In this document: piece after piece, positions 25,645 through 34,670 of the stretch | How the letters are laid out: each line of letters opens with the position of its first letter | Position numbering within the stretch: the first letter of the stretch is position 1 | Assembly: GCA_022786995.1 (NCBI GenBank) | Contig: JALFUW010000029.1 | Coordinates: 1-64,000 of the forward strand | Source: Clostridiales bacterium | GTDB taxonomy: Bacteria > Bacillota > Clostridia > Oscillospirales > Oscillospiraceae | Length of the DNA: 64,000 bases | Direction: 5' to 3' | Notes under the pieces: model-generated | What the model was told of the DNA's origin: nothing | The model's database searches: none | The model's input: only the letters and a program-made list of their open reading frames with translations | Made by a program: the position numbers and the translations under genes

Positions 25645-26256
25645 TTACATATAGCTTTTAATGGTAGAAATCAGGATATCCCCCGCGACCACCCGGTCTT
25701 CCGCGGCAAAGCCCTCGGCAAAGTTGTCGGAATACAGCACTTGGGCGTTGGGCGGAAACTCGTCGTCCCCCTCCCATACCAGAATCCGCATCCGATAGCC
25801 GCCCACAAGGTCGAACTGGAAGCCCGCGTCGCCGTTATGGAGGGGCAGACCCCCCATTTTCTCGGCGGCAGCCCGGAAAGCGGCCACACGGGTACCGAAG
25901 GTGAAGGCAGCACGGGTCAGCACCCGGCCGGTGTAGGGTTTGATGTACATCTCTCCCCAGGGCATTTCCCGGAAGGTCTTCCACTCGCCGCCCCAGCGAA
26001 CGTCCCTGCTTTCCAGCAGATAGCGCAGCAGGAAGGTCTGGGCGGGCAGGGGAGGAATCGTGCCTCCGTCCAGCGCCCGGATGGCGTAATCCGGGTGGGA
26101 TATGGCAAAGTCTCTGCCCAGCAGACGGAGGGTGAATTCCTTCCCGTCCCAGCGGACACTCTCCAGCCGGGCGGCAGCGTCCTCAGGGTTCAGGCTTCGG
26201 AATTTCTCCTCATAAAATGCGAAGGGGACTTCTTCTTTGTGATTTTCGATTTCCAT
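25645..26256 (-). CDS. DUF3786 protein of the acetyl-CoA synthase cluster
   Basis: 203 residues, soluble, matching DUF3786 in size and in its central motif G-R-D-F-A-I-S-H-P-D-Y. This family of unknown function recurs next to corrinoid and Wood-Ljungdahl genes in anaerobes. Here it is the last gene of the cluster, 2 bp after acsV, so it is surely co-transcribed with it. A role in corrinoid protein maintenance is suggested only by neighbourhood. No cofactor motif (clustered Cys or P-loop) is seen. Confidence 0.75.
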   Translation of the reverse strand: MEIENHKEEVPFAFYEEKFRSLNPEDAAARLESVRWDGKEFTLRLLGRDFAISHPDYAIRALDGGTIPPLPAQTFLLRYLLESRDVRWGGEWKTFREMPWGEMYIKPYTGRVLTRAAFTFGTRVAAFRAAAEKMGGLPLHNGDAGFQFDLVGGYRMRILVWEGDDEFPPNAQVLYSDNFAEGFAAEDRVVAGDILISTIKSYM

Positions 26257-26258
26257 GG

Positions 26259-28184
26259 TTACCTCTCCTGAATGCTGTGGGGGAACAGGCTGCGGTCAGT
26301 GTGGGGCAGGAAGCAGGCGGCGACGAAGGAATCCATGTAACCGGGATGGGTACTCAGCTCCAGATAGGTCATGTTGGCGGCAACCTCGGCGCACTTGGCG
26401 GTGGCCTCATCGCTCATGACCATGGCGTAGGAGCCAGTCAGGGAGGAATTGCCAATATAATGGAACTTTTCAATGTCCACATCCGGGAACATACCGATAT
26501 TCACGGCGTTTTTCATATTGATGCCGCTGCCGATGCCGCCGGCCACATACACCCGGTCGATCATCTCCACGGTCATGTCCACGGAGGAAAGCAGCGTGTC
26601 GATGGCGGAGAAGATAGCGCCCTTGGCCCGGATGAAGTTGTCGATGTCCACCTCGTTCAGAGAAACCTCTCTGCCGGTCTCGGATTCCTCGGGGAAGGCA
26701 ACGACGTACCGACCCATGCCGTGGGCATCCCGTTTGACCCGCTTGCCCTCCCGGACAAACAGACCCTTTGCGTTGACAATGCCGCAGCGGAACAGCTCGG
26801 AAATCAGGTCAATGATGCCGCTTCCGCAAATGCCGACGACCTTTTGACCCTCGTCGCCGATGACGGACAGAGTGGGCTCCATGGTGTCCACGTCAATGAC
26901 GCAGGCTTCCACCGCGCCGTCAGTGGCCCGCATACCGCTGGAAATGTCGCCGCCCTCAAAGGCAGGGCCGGCGGAGCAGGCGCAGGACATGAGGAAGTCC
27001 CGGTTGCCGAAGACGATTTCGCCGTTGGTGCCAAGGTCAATGAACAGGCTCATTTCGTCCTTGTCCCAGATGCCGGAGGCCAATGTACCGGCGGTAATGT
27101 CGCCGCCGACGTAGGAGCCGATGTTGGGGGCAATGAGGACAGGTGCCAAGGGGTTGGCGGGGAGCTTCAAATCTCCCGCCAGCAGGCCGTCCCAGTGGAA
27201 GAAGCTGGGGACATAAGGCTCCATGCGGACGGAGGAAGCGTCCACACCCACGAACAGGTGGTTCATGGTGGTGTTGGCGCCCACGCACAGCCGCAGAATG
27301 CTCCGGGCGTTGATGCCGGAAGTTTTGCAGAGGTTGGCGATAATGGGAATCAGGGTTTCCTTTAGAATGGCGTCCTGCAATTTCTTTTTGCCACCGGGAC
27401 GACCCTGCTCGATGATGCGGTTGATGACGTCCGCACCGTAGCGGATCTGGCCGTTGCCGGAGGAACCCTTCGCCAGCAGCTTGCCGGTGGTGAGATCGGT
27501 GAGCACCATGGTGACGGTGGTGGTACCGATATCGATGGCGCAGCCCACAATGGCGGTATCGTCAGGGGCGCAGACCTCCATGCAGTGGAAGGCGTCTTCG
27601 GTCAGTTCACCCTTGACGCAGACGGAGAAATGGTTCTCCCGGAGGGTGTGGGCCAGCTTCACCATGACGCAGAAGGGAATGTGGACGTGCTCTACGCCGA
27701 AGGCTTCCTCAATGGCCCAGGTCAACCGCTCGTTGTCGGGCATGGTATCGTCCAAAGTCGGCTCCGCCATGGTGATGACCTGGGAGCGGTAGCGGTTCTC
27801 GAAATGGATGCCGCTGTTTTTCAGATTCTCCTGGCATTCCTCAAAAATCGCCACTTCCTTGGGACTGCTCAGGTCGGCAGTCTTCATCCGGGATTGGTAG
27901 GCGCTGGCAATATCCGGCACGAACACGGTGCAGTCGGAGCGCACCTTGGACGAGCAGGACAGCCGCCAGCCATCCTTGTATTCCTCGTCGGAGATATGGC
28001 GGCTCCGGGGAGATTCTAACTCTCCCTCCACGAGCCTTACGCGGCATTTGCCGCAGGAGCCATTGCCGGAGCAGGGGGCGTCAATGGCCACATTGGCCCG
28101 CCGGGCCAGCTCCAGCAGATTATCTCCGTCGTTGCATTCAATGATAACGGGGCTTGCGCCCTCGATTTGGAAGGTTACTTTCAT
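26259..28184 (-). CDS. acsV: Corrinoid activation protein (RACo, AcsV-like)
   Basis: 641 residues from the ATG at 28184 (MKVTFQIEG). The N-terminal [2Fe-2S] ferredoxin domain has Cys38, Cys44 and Cys47 (C-x5-C-x2-C) and Cys77. A linker follows, then the large ASKHA/DUF4445 ATPase domain with I-D-I-G-T-T-T-V-T and L-F-I-D-L-G-T-N-G-E. RACo uses ATP to re-reduce Co(II) in the corrinoid iron-sulfur protein to the active Co(I) state. It sits between acsB and DUF3786. Two small repeats (A2 and C2) separate it from acsB, so its transcript must read through them. Confidence 0.93.
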   Translation of the reverse strand: MKVTFQIEGASPVIIECNDGDNLLELARRANVAIDAPCSGNGSCGKCRVRLVEGELESPRSRHISDEEYKDGWRLSCSSKVRSDCTVFVPDIASAYQSRMKTADLSSPKEVAIFEECQENLKNSGIHFENRYRSQVITMAEPTLDDTMPDNERLTWAIEEAFGVEHVHIPFCVMVKLAHTLRENHFSVCVKGELTEDAFHCMEVCAPDDTAIVGCAIDIGTTTVTMVLTDLTTGKLLAKGSSGNGQIRYGADVINRIIEQGRPGGKKKLQDAILKETLIPIIANLCKTSGINARSILRLCVGANTTMNHLFVGVDASSVRMEPYVPSFFHWDGLLAGDLKLPANPLAPVLIAPNIGSYVGGDITAGTLASGIWDKDEMSLFIDLGTNGEIVFGNRDFLMSCACSAGPAFEGGDISSGMRATDGAVEACVIDVDTMEPTLSVIGDEGQKVVGICGSGIIDLISELFRCGIVNAKGLFVREGKRVKRDAHGMGRYVVAFPEESETGREVSLNEVDIDNFIRAKGAIFSAIDTLLSSVDMTVEMIDRVYVAGGIGSGINMKNAVNIGMFPDVDIEKFHYIGNSSLTGSYAMVMSDEATAKCAEVAANMTYLELSTHPGYMDSFVAACFLPHTDRSLFPHSIQER

Positions 28185-28252
28185 ATGAGAGTTCCTTTCA
28201 GCAGTTGTGCACGGGAGGGGCAGCGCCCCTCCCATCCTTGTAGGGATGTGGT

Positions 28253-28325
28253 GTAGGGCGGCTTGCCTTCAAGCCGCCGCTAACAATAGGATGGTGACGG
28301 CGGGCTGAGGGCAGCCCGCCCTACG
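28253..28325. repeat. Type A element A2
   Basis: GTAGGGCGGCTTGCC at the left and its near-inverse at the right (ending GCCCGCCCTAC) flank an 18-bp middle. Ends of about 27 bp with a few mismatches. A separate GGGAGGGGC hairpin lies at 28213-28233. Confidence 0.8.
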
Positions 28326-28341
28326 GATAAAATTACGAAAC

Positions 28342-28414
28342 GATACCGAGCGGTGCCCAACGGCGTAGCGATGATACACCGCCCGGGCACGCATTGGCTG
28401 GCTGCCCTGCGGCC
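28342..28414 (-). repeat. Type C stop-proximal repeat C2
   Basis: Read on the minus strand it begins on the base after the acsB stop with GGCCGCAGGGCAGCC, then CCAATGCGTG and CGTTGGGCACCGCTCGG, ending at about 28342. Confidence 0.75.
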
Positions 28415-30541
28415 TTACATCAGAGGCTCCATGTTCAGAACGGGATGGCCCTTCTCGGTCAGCCAGTTCAGCAGCTCCTCACAGTCGGTGGTGATGGTCT
28501 CGTCTGCCACCATGTCGGTGAAGTTTTCGATACCGTACAGCTCCTTGGCGGTCTTATTCAGACGCTCAGCAACGTCATCCTTCAGCTCCTTGGGCATCCA
28601 GACGATGCGCTCAATACCGCCCTCGGCAGCGATGAACTTCTTGGAGGAGATGAAGTGACGGCCATGGCCCATGTAGCCGGGGGTCTGGACACCGCCGCCG
28701 GTGCAGGAGGCCAGCTCGCCGAAGGTCATACCGGCGGGGGTCATGCCCTTGTATTCCCGGTTCACCACGATGAAGCCGTTGGACATAGGCTCAATGCCGC
28801 AAATGCACTCGAAGCAGCCGCAGGAGGTCATGGGATCCTCCAGAATGGAGTACAGGGTGACGTTTTCAACGGCACCATGGGTGGCGTCGGTGATGGCCTT
28901 GTTGACGGACTCGAACCGGCCGGTGCGCTCGTCCAGGCAGCCCTCCTTGAAGATGGGCTGGCAGGGGCCGTTGGCGTTCAGCTCGTGGGTGGCCTTGGCA
29001 TCCAGCCAGGAAACGGCGCCGCACAGGCCCAGACGCTCGGGGGTGACCACGCAGCAGTGGGCGGGGGCGAAGGACTGACACAGGATGCAGGTGTAGTAGC
29101 GATCCACGGCCTCGTCGGTCATGGAAGCCAGACGGTCGTCACGGGCGTTGTAGCGGGGCATAGCCACCTCGTCACGGAACTTGGCGGCCTCGGCGGCGTC
29201 GGTGATCAGGGTGACCTGGCACTTGTCAACGACAGCGTCAAACTCGTCCATAATCATGACGTACAGCACCTCGGCGAAGTGCTTCAGGGTCAAACCAGCT
29301 TCGAAAGCGGCGTTGGACACACGGACACGAACCTGATTGCGCTGGCCGGTGTGCATGACACCCTCCATGTAGTTAAACCAGGCGTGGAACTTCCGCTCAA
29401 TGACGGACTCGAAGTCGGCCTGCATCTTCTTACCGGCAACCTCCACATAGGTAGCCAGAGCCAGCTCCTTCTGGTCGGCCAGGTCGGGGCCGATGATGGT
29501 AATCTTGTGATCCTCGATTTCGTTCAGGTCACGCATGACCACCAGCTCGGCGGTGGGGTTCTTGGCGGACCAGCACTCGTTGTGCATATCGGCCTTGCGG
29601 ATGATCTCGCCCTCGAAGGCGGCGGCGAAGGCCACGGGGATGGGCAGCTCCTTGACCTTGATCTTGATGTTCCGCAGCTCCAGAGACTTCTTCACGGTCT
29701 CGGCGTGGTCGCACACGGACTCCAAAGCGCCGGGCACCTGATTCTCGCCCAGATCGATGTCCACCACCACGGGGAAGCCCAGGGCGATGGCACCGGCACC
29801 AGCGGAGACCACCACGGCATCAATGGCGCCGAAGGTGTTGACGAAGGCGGGGACTCTGGTTTTGGTGTACTCCAAAAGACCTGCCAGATTGCCGGGCTGG
29901 ACATTGCCGAAGATCAGGGCGGCACGGATGGCAACAGTGACAACGTGGATGACGGAGGTCACGTCATGGCCCAGAGGAATGACCCGCAGCTCCAGACCCA
30001 TCTTCACGCCGCCCTCGGCGCACTGCTCAATGACATCGCCCACCAGGAAGGTCATGATGCCCTTGGACTGGTAGTCCTTGACCACCTTCACCACATCGGC
30101 GGGGTTCTCAGCCTTGCCCAGAACAACGGCTACGCCGGGAATATCGCCGGTAACCAGGGGCACGCCCAAGCTGCGGATGATGGGATCGGGCACGAAGCCG
30201 ATGCCGGAGTCGTTCTCGTAGGGATTGGTTCCGTCCACATATTTGAGACCCTCAATGATTTCGGCACCCACGGCGGTGGCAAGACCGGCGTTCAGGGCCT
30301 GACCCAGATCCTCCTGATTGGTAATCAGGCTCTTGAGCACGTCCACGCAGGCGGGCAGGTCGCCCAGGGTCTTGACCTTCACGCCGGTAGCGGCGTAAAT
30401 GGTGGGGAAGAAGTAGGCGGTGTCGGGGAAGGCGATGGCCTTGTCCGCGCCGTACTTGGCGATGGCGTTGCTGACCGCGTTTTCGGTCAGGCCTGCCACG
30501 GCATTGGAGCCGCCGTAAATCAGATCGGTTAATACACTCAT
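28415..30541 (-). CDS. acsB: CO-methylating acetyl-CoA synthase (CODH/ACS beta subunit)
   Basis: 708 residues from the ATG at 30541 (MSVLTDLIYG; RBS GGAGG), close to the 729 of Moorella. All A-cluster ligands are present: Cys485, Cys488, Cys497 and Cys507 (C-I-L-C-Q-S-F-A-P ... H-C-C-V-V-T-P ... G-L-C-G-A) and Cys574 and Cys576 (S-C-G-C). The enzyme joins CO, a methyl group from the corrinoid protein and CoA into acetyl-CoA. The N-terminal domain that in Moorella binds CO dehydrogenase is present, yet no acsA/cooS gene lies in the window. Confidence 0.97.
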   Translation of the reverse strand: MSVLTDLIYGGSNAVAGLTENAVSNAIAKYGADKAIAFPDTAYFFPTIYAATGVKVKTLGDLPACVDVLKSLITNQEDLGQALNAGLATAVGAEIIEGLKYVDGTNPYENDSGIGFVPDPIIRSLGVPLVTGDIPGVAVVLGKAENPADVVKVVKDYQSKGIMTFLVGDVIEQCAEGGVKMGLELRVIPLGHDVTSVIHVVTVAIRAALIFGNVQPGNLAGLLEYTKTRVPAFVNTFGAIDAVVVSAGAGAIALGFPVVVDIDLGENQVPGALESVCDHAETVKKSLELRNIKIKVKELPIPVAFAAAFEGEIIRKADMHNECWSAKNPTAELVVMRDLNEIEDHKITIIGPDLADQKELALATYVEVAGKKMQADFESVIERKFHAWFNYMEGVMHTGQRNQVRVRVSNAAFEAGLTLKHFAEVLYVMIMDEFDAVVDKCQVTLITDAAEAAKFRDEVAMPRYNARDDRLASMTDEAVDRYYTCILCQSFAPAHCCVVTPERLGLCGAVSWLDAKATHELNANGPCQPIFKEGCLDERTGRFESVNKAITDATHGAVENVTLYSILEDPMTSCGCFECICGIEPMSNGFIVVNREYKGMTPAGMTFGELASCTGGGVQTPGYMGHGRHFISSKKFIAAEGGIERIVWMPKELKDDVAERLNKTAKELYGIENFTDMVADETITTDCEELLNWLTEKGHPVLNMEPLM

Positions 30542-30642
30542 GAAAATTCCTCCCAAATTGTTATTTATAAATTGGTCTTGTCTATATATAGAGCCAAATG
30601 GGCTGAATATACTTGCTTAAGTTTGGCGTTTTGAGTGTGGAG

Positions 30643-31077
30643 TTATTTCTTTTTCTCCGCTTTTTCCTTCCTTTGTTTCAGCTCCGACTGGAGGAGCTTT
30701 GCCAGTTCCGGGAACTGGTTGTTACTGTTTTGAATGAGGAAGTCTTTGTCCGCTTTCACGGTCAGGCTGACCATGCTGGCGGCAGAAGTGGTTCGGTTTC
30801 CGGCGGCGTTTTTGCCCTGAATGGACTTGATTTTGTCCAGAGGGATGGCGTGAAAGCCGCCTTTTTCCTCCAAAAGCAGCCGCTTATTGGTGAGAATCCA
30901 TCGTCCCTTTTTCTGGGGACAGATGGCTTTGACGGTCTCCTTTGGCAGCAATACCGTTTCCAGAGTGCGGGTAAAATCCCGCTGCTTTCGCTCCCGGCGG
31001 GCGCGTAGGGATGAACGGACTGCCAGCAGCAGCACCAGTGCCGCCGCGGCCAGAATGCCCAATTGGCTGGGAGTCAT
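30643..31077 (-). CDS. Small membrane-anchored PH-like protein in the acs operon
   Basis: 144 residues: one hydrophobic segment at about 6-22, then basic R-R-E-R-K-Q-R, then a beta-rich domain (about 38-115) with I-L-T-N-K-R-L-L-L, the motif of bacterial PH-like domains, and a Lys/Glu-rich tail. It is not a known Wood-Ljungdahl component. It lies between acsC/E and acsB on the same strand, about 100 bp from acsB and 175 bp from acsC/E, with a perfect inverted repeat (31107-31136) before it. Its function is unknown; anchoring something to the membrane is the only hint. Confidence 0.55.
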   Translation of the reverse strand: MTPSQLGILAAAALVLLLAVRSSLRARRERKQRDFTRTLETVLLPKETVKAICPQKKGRWILTNKRLLLEEKGGFHAIPLDKIKSIQGKNAAGNRTTSAASMVSLTVKADKDFLIQNSNNQFPELAKLLQSELKQRKEKAEKKK

Positions 31078-31106
31078 AGCTTGCTTCCTTTCGGATAAAA
31101 TGCAAA

Positions 31107-31136
31107 GTGGCTGGGAGGGAGTTCCCTCCCAGCCAC
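31107..31136. repeat. Perfect 14-bp inverted repeat with 2-nt centre
   Basis: GTGGCTGGGAGGGA, GT, then the exact complement. It lies between acsC/E and the PH-like gene and may act as a transcript-stabilising hairpin or partial terminator; no T-run follows. Confidence 0.6.
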
Positions 31137-31169
31137 GGCTTGGGAAACGTTCAATTACACGTTGTACAG

Positions 31170-31251
31170 GCTATTGTGACCGAGCTGACCACCCAATGGT
31201 GTCACGATACCCTCCCGGGCACGTCACGCATTGCCCTCGGGCGCTGCCCGA
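31170..31251 (-). repeat. Type C stop-proximal repeat C3
   Basis: On the minus strand it starts one base after the acsC/E stop: CGGGCAGCGCCCG, GCAATGCGTGACG, then GTGACACCATTGGG and GCTCGGTCAC. Confidence 0.7.
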
Positions 31252-33522
31252 TTACAGATCCAGGTAGGAGTCGGAGTACAGAACGTGGTTCTTGAAGATG
31301 TCGCAGGACTTGATGGTCTCCATCAGGCGCAGGTCGTTGGGGTTGACGATGGCGGAGGTCAGACCCTGCATCATGCACATGGCGACCAGAGCGGAGTCCA
31401 TGATGGGACGGACGTTCTTGGGCGCGCCATTGGAGTTGTTGGACAGACCGCCGGTGGACTTGAGGCCCTCGTTGGAGAACAGCTTGATGGCTTCCAGAAC
31501 TTCCATCTGCTTGTCCTGCATGCCCTTAACAACCAGGAACAGGGGGTCGAACCACAGGTCGGTGGCATCCATGCCCAGACTCATGCCGCGCTCGAGCATG
31601 TTGTGGCAGTGCTTCATACGCTCCTCGTTGTCCTTGGCAATGCCGTCGGCAGAGCACAGGGCGATACAGATGGCGTCGTTGGCAGCAGCCAGATCAATGT
31701 AGGAGATACGGGAGCCGGCGTCAGCGGAGTTGACGATGGGCTTGCCGTTGGTGCGGTTGTAGACCTTGATACCGGCCTCGATAGCCCGCTTGTTGGCGGT
31801 ATCCAGAGCCAGAGGCACGTTGTTGAAGTTCTCCTGCAGCAGCTTGACAGCCCACATCATGCGCTCGGGGCCGTCCTTCTCGGCAGGTCCGATGTTGACG
31901 TCCAGATAGGTGGCACCGGCAGCGATCTGCTCAGCGGCACGCTTCAGGATGGGCTCGGGATCCCGCTCATCCATAGCCTTACGCACAGAAGGAGCGATGC
32001 AGTGGATGCGCTCGCCGATGGTGACGAAGGTGGGGGACTCGGGGTTGTGACCCTTGTACTTGACACCCATGTCCACGACCTTGATCTCGGGAACCTTGGT
32101 AGCCAGCAGCTCGTCGAAGGACAGCTCCTTGACCTCCACAGTGGTGGCAGCCTTGGCGGCGTTTTCGGCAGCGGCGGCCTTGGCGGCGGCCTCGTACTCC
32201 TTGTCCTTCATGTACTTGGGCAGCTGAACGGCCTCCAGAGGACCGACGACCACGTTCCAGCCGGGCAGCTTCTCCTGAATCTCACCCTTCATGACGGCGA
32301 CCTTGCCGGGGATGATCAGGGTGCGGTTCTTGATCTTGTTCTCAATGTCCAGGGTCTCAAAGGTCTTCTTGACGGTGGAGGAGGAGAACTTACCGGCGGC
32401 CCAGGCGGTCAGAACGGACATGCCGGAAGCATCGGTGATGATCAGGTTCACGGGCTGGTTGGAACGCTCCAGTTCGCCGGAAACCAGGAAGTAGGTCAGA
32501 GCGAAGTCCACGGTCAGCGCGCAGGGGCTGTTCTCGTCGGCGCCGTTCAGGGGGTAGATCTTGGCTTCCACCTTCATGGGCTTCTGAGGATCGGTGAAGA
32601 TGTTCTGACGCAGGCCGTACAGAGGCAGAGCCTGCGCGTAGGTCATGTGCTCCATGACCAGGATGGAGCCGTACTTCTCGGTGAACAGGGAAGCGTAAGC
32701 GGTCTGCAGGTGGTCGTCACCCTTGGCCAGGCGGGCAATGTTCACGATGGAGGGGTAACCGAAGCTGCGGTCGCCGTCCTTGATGGCGGTGCGGCGAACC
32801 AGAACAGCATTGGCCAGCGTCTCCTTGGCGGTCTTGCCGGTGACGTCAACCACCAGGTTCTTGTTGCCCTTGCCTTCCAGCTTCTTGACGGTGTCGTAGA
32901 GGTCAGACAGGGAGGCGGCGGAAACGCCCAGCACCACGCCGGCGGCGGTAGCCACGTCGTTCATGGCTTCCCAGTTGTCGGGGGTAGCGCCGTCCAGAAT
33001 CACGTTCTTGCCGGCGACTTCCAGAGCGGCCTTGGCGCACTCCACGTCCCAGCACTCCAGAATCAGGTCACGGCCGGTAGCAGCGGCCTTTTTCACCAGC
33101 TCGGCGTAGACGGCGGGATCGGACTGGGTGTTGGCAACGAACACGAACTCGACGTACATACGCTCGCCGATACGCTCGTAATCCACCTTCTGCAGGTCGG
33201 CAAGCTTGGCGTCGACCTCTTCGGCGGACAGGCTGGTGCCAACGGCCACAGCGTACAGATTCTTGTTAACCAGAGTCTTCTCGTGACGGTACAGAACGGT
33301 CTCACCGCCCAGCTTGTGGTTGCCCACAGCGATGGTCTTCATGGGAGGCGCGGTCTGCTCGTTGAGCATTGCCTTCGCGTCGTCAGAGAAGTAGGGGCAC
33401 TTATCGATGGCGATAGCACCCTGCGCCACCTTCATGCAGAAAGCCATACAGGTGGGGCTGCCGCACTCCTTACAGTTCTTCTTAGGAGACAGCTTAAAAA
33501 TGTCAAGACCCTTCAAAGCCAT
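31252..33522 (-). CDS. Fusion of corrinoid iron-sulfur protein large subunit (AcsC) and methyl-THF:corrinoid methyltransferase (AcsE)
   Basis: 756 residues in one frame. Residues 1-450 are AcsC/CdhE: the [4Fe-4S] motif Cys17, Cys20, Cys25 and Cys42, a TIM barrel, and the cobalamin-binding domain ending near L-P-K-Y-M-K-D. Residues about 450-497 are an Ala/Lys/Glu-rich linker and a short bridge. Residues 498-756 are a complete AcsE pterin-binding domain: F-V-T-I-G-E-R-I-H, D-V-N-I-G-P-A, D-A-G-S-R-I and the G-G-L-S-N-N-S loop. AcsC (about 446 residues) and AcsE (about 262) are separate proteins in Moorella. The fused protein would take the methyl group from methyl-THF and hold it on its own corrinoid for AcsB. 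acsD is 21 bp upstream. RBS AAGGAGG. Confidence 0.93.
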   Translation of the reverse strand: MALKGLDIFKLSPKKNCKECGSPTCMAFCMKVAQGAIAIDKCPYFSDDAKAMLNEQTAPPMKTIAVGNHKLGGETVLYRHEKTLVNKNLYAVAVGTSLSAEEVDAKLADLQKVDYERIGERMYVEFVFVANTQSDPAVYAELVKKAAATGRDLILECWDVECAKAALEVAGKNVILDGATPDNWEAMNDVATAAGVVLGVSAASLSDLYDTVKKLEGKGNKNLVVDVTGKTAKETLANAVLVRRTAIKDGDRSFGYPSIVNIARLAKGDDHLQTAYASLFTEKYGSILVMEHMTYAQALPLYGLRQNIFTDPQKPMKVEAKIYPLNGADENSPCALTVDFALTYFLVSGELERSNQPVNLIITDASGMSVLTAWAAGKFSSSTVKKTFETLDIENKIKNRTLIIPGKVAVMKGEIQEKLPGWNVVVGPLEAVQLPKYMKDKEYEAAAKAAAAENAAKAATTVEVKELSFDELLATKVPEIKVVDMGVKYKGHNPESPTFVTIGERIHCIAPSVRKAMDERDPEPILKRAAEQIAAGATYLDVNIGPAEKDGPERMMWAVKLLQENFNNVPLALDTANKRAIEAGIKVYNRTNGKPIVNSADAGSRISYIDLAAANDAICIALCSADGIAKDNEERMKHCHNMLERGMSLGMDATDLWFDPLFLVVKGMQDKQMEVLEAIKLFSNEGLKSTGGLSNNSNGAPKNVRPIMDSALVAMCMMQGLTSAIVNPNDLRLMETIKSCDIFKNHVLYSDSYLDL

Positions 33523-33543
33523 TGTATGTATCCTCCTTCCGAA

Positions 33544-34485
33544 TTAGACGAGTTCCGTGATGAACTTCTTGATGGTGGCAATAGCGGCGGGATGACGCAT
33601 GATGACGGCATCGGCGCCACCGGTCAGGTTGGCGGCAGCGGTGGACACTTCCATGTCAATCGCGCGCTCTTCCCGATTGCCCCAAGCGGGCTCGTCTTCC
33701 TCAGTGGCAGTGGACTCCTTCACGCTCCAGGCGTCGGGGGACACAGGGGACATGATGGGCATCTGCAGGTCGGCATCGGACTGGGCCAGAGCTGCCAGAC
33801 GGACGCGGTCCAGAGTGGAAGCCACATACTCGAAGCCATAGCCCACGGCGGCGGTGCCGATGTTCATGACAATGTTCTCGGGGTTGATGGACAGGCCCTT
33901 GAGCATGATGTTCAGCTGCTTGGCCAGGTTAATGTCGTCAGCGGTCTCGGCGCCCACCTTCTGGCCGTAAGCCAGAGCGACGGAAGCACCGACGGTCTTG
34001 TAGTCCTCGTTGCGGGCGGACAGAACCAGGATGTTCTTGCCCTGCAGGGCCTCGGCGATCTTGCTGAACAGCTCGCCGTCCTTCTCGATGTTCTTGCAGC
34101 CCATGATGACGATGGGCATGGTCACGGCGTCGGCAACAGCCTTGGCGTCGGCAACGCAGTCGGCAACGGAGCGGTTCTCACCGTTGGGATCGGCGGACTC
34201 GAAGTGCAGGCACAGGAAGTCGACGCCGGGCATGGTCTCAGCCTTCTTGGCGTAATCGGCCATGGTGGTGCAGCCCGCGTAGAATTCCTTCAGAGCGGGA
34301 GCGTCCCAGTTGGCTGCCAGATCGGAGATTTCTACGCCGATCTTGGGAGCGTTCTCGATGGGAGCATCGAAGGTGTAGAACGGCATCACGTTCTGGCCGC
34401 CGATGACGATTGCCTTGTCACCGATGCCCAGCGTCACGGCATTGATCTTGCCGCTGAAGGGAGCCGTCTTGGGTGTGAAAGCCAT
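33544..34485 (-). CDS. acsD: Corrinoid iron-sulfur protein small subunit (CODH/ACS delta)
   Basis: 313 residues, normal length for AcsD/CdhD. Family features include I-G-G-Q-N-V-M-P-F-Y-T-F-D near residue 30, D-F-L-C-L-H-F-E-S-A-D-P-N-G and N-I-G-T-A-A-V-G-Y-G-F-E-Y. With AcsC it forms the heterodimer that carries the methyl-cobamide. RBS AAGGGGGA precedes the ATG. It lies 21 bp upstream of the acsC/E fusion, so the two subunits are translated from one message. Confidence 0.96.
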   Translation of the reverse strand: MAFTPKTAPFSGKINAVTLGIGDKAIVIGGQNVMPFYTFDAPIENAPKIGVEISDLAANWDAPALKEFYAGCTTMADYAKKAETMPGVDFLCLHFESADPNGENRSVADCVADAKAVADAVTMPIVIMGCKNIEKDGELFSKIAEALQGKNILVLSARNEDYKTVGASVALAYGQKVGAETADDINLAKQLNIMLKGLSINPENIVMNIGTAAVGYGFEYVASTLDRVRLAALAQSDADLQMPIMSPVSPDAWSVKESTATEEDEPAWGNREERAIDMEVSTAAANLTGGADAVIMRHPAAIATIKKFITELV

Positions 34486-34568
34486 AGTGTTTTTCCCCCT
34501 TGATTGATTTTGAATGGTTTATATGGGCACGGAATCCGAAGAGACCGCGTCACTTACAGAGTTTAGAT

Positions 34569-34661
34569 GTCATTGCGAACCAGTCCGCAGACTGGTGTGG
34601 CAATCCGTACCCTATAAAAAGAGAACGGATTCCCACGGTCGCTTCGCTCCCTCGGAATGAC
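34569..34661. repeat. Type B element B2 (93 bp)
   Basis: Begins GTCATTGCGA, contains GTGGCAATCCG and its inverse, ends CGGAATGAC. It separates cooC from acsD. Confidence 0.85.
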
Positions 34662-34670
34662 ATTGGTTTA

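Noticed and set aside
31231-34503. A 1090-codon open frame on the plus strand opposite acsC/E and acsD
   Set aside because: Same codon-bias artefact; composition is abnormal and no RBS or motif is seen.
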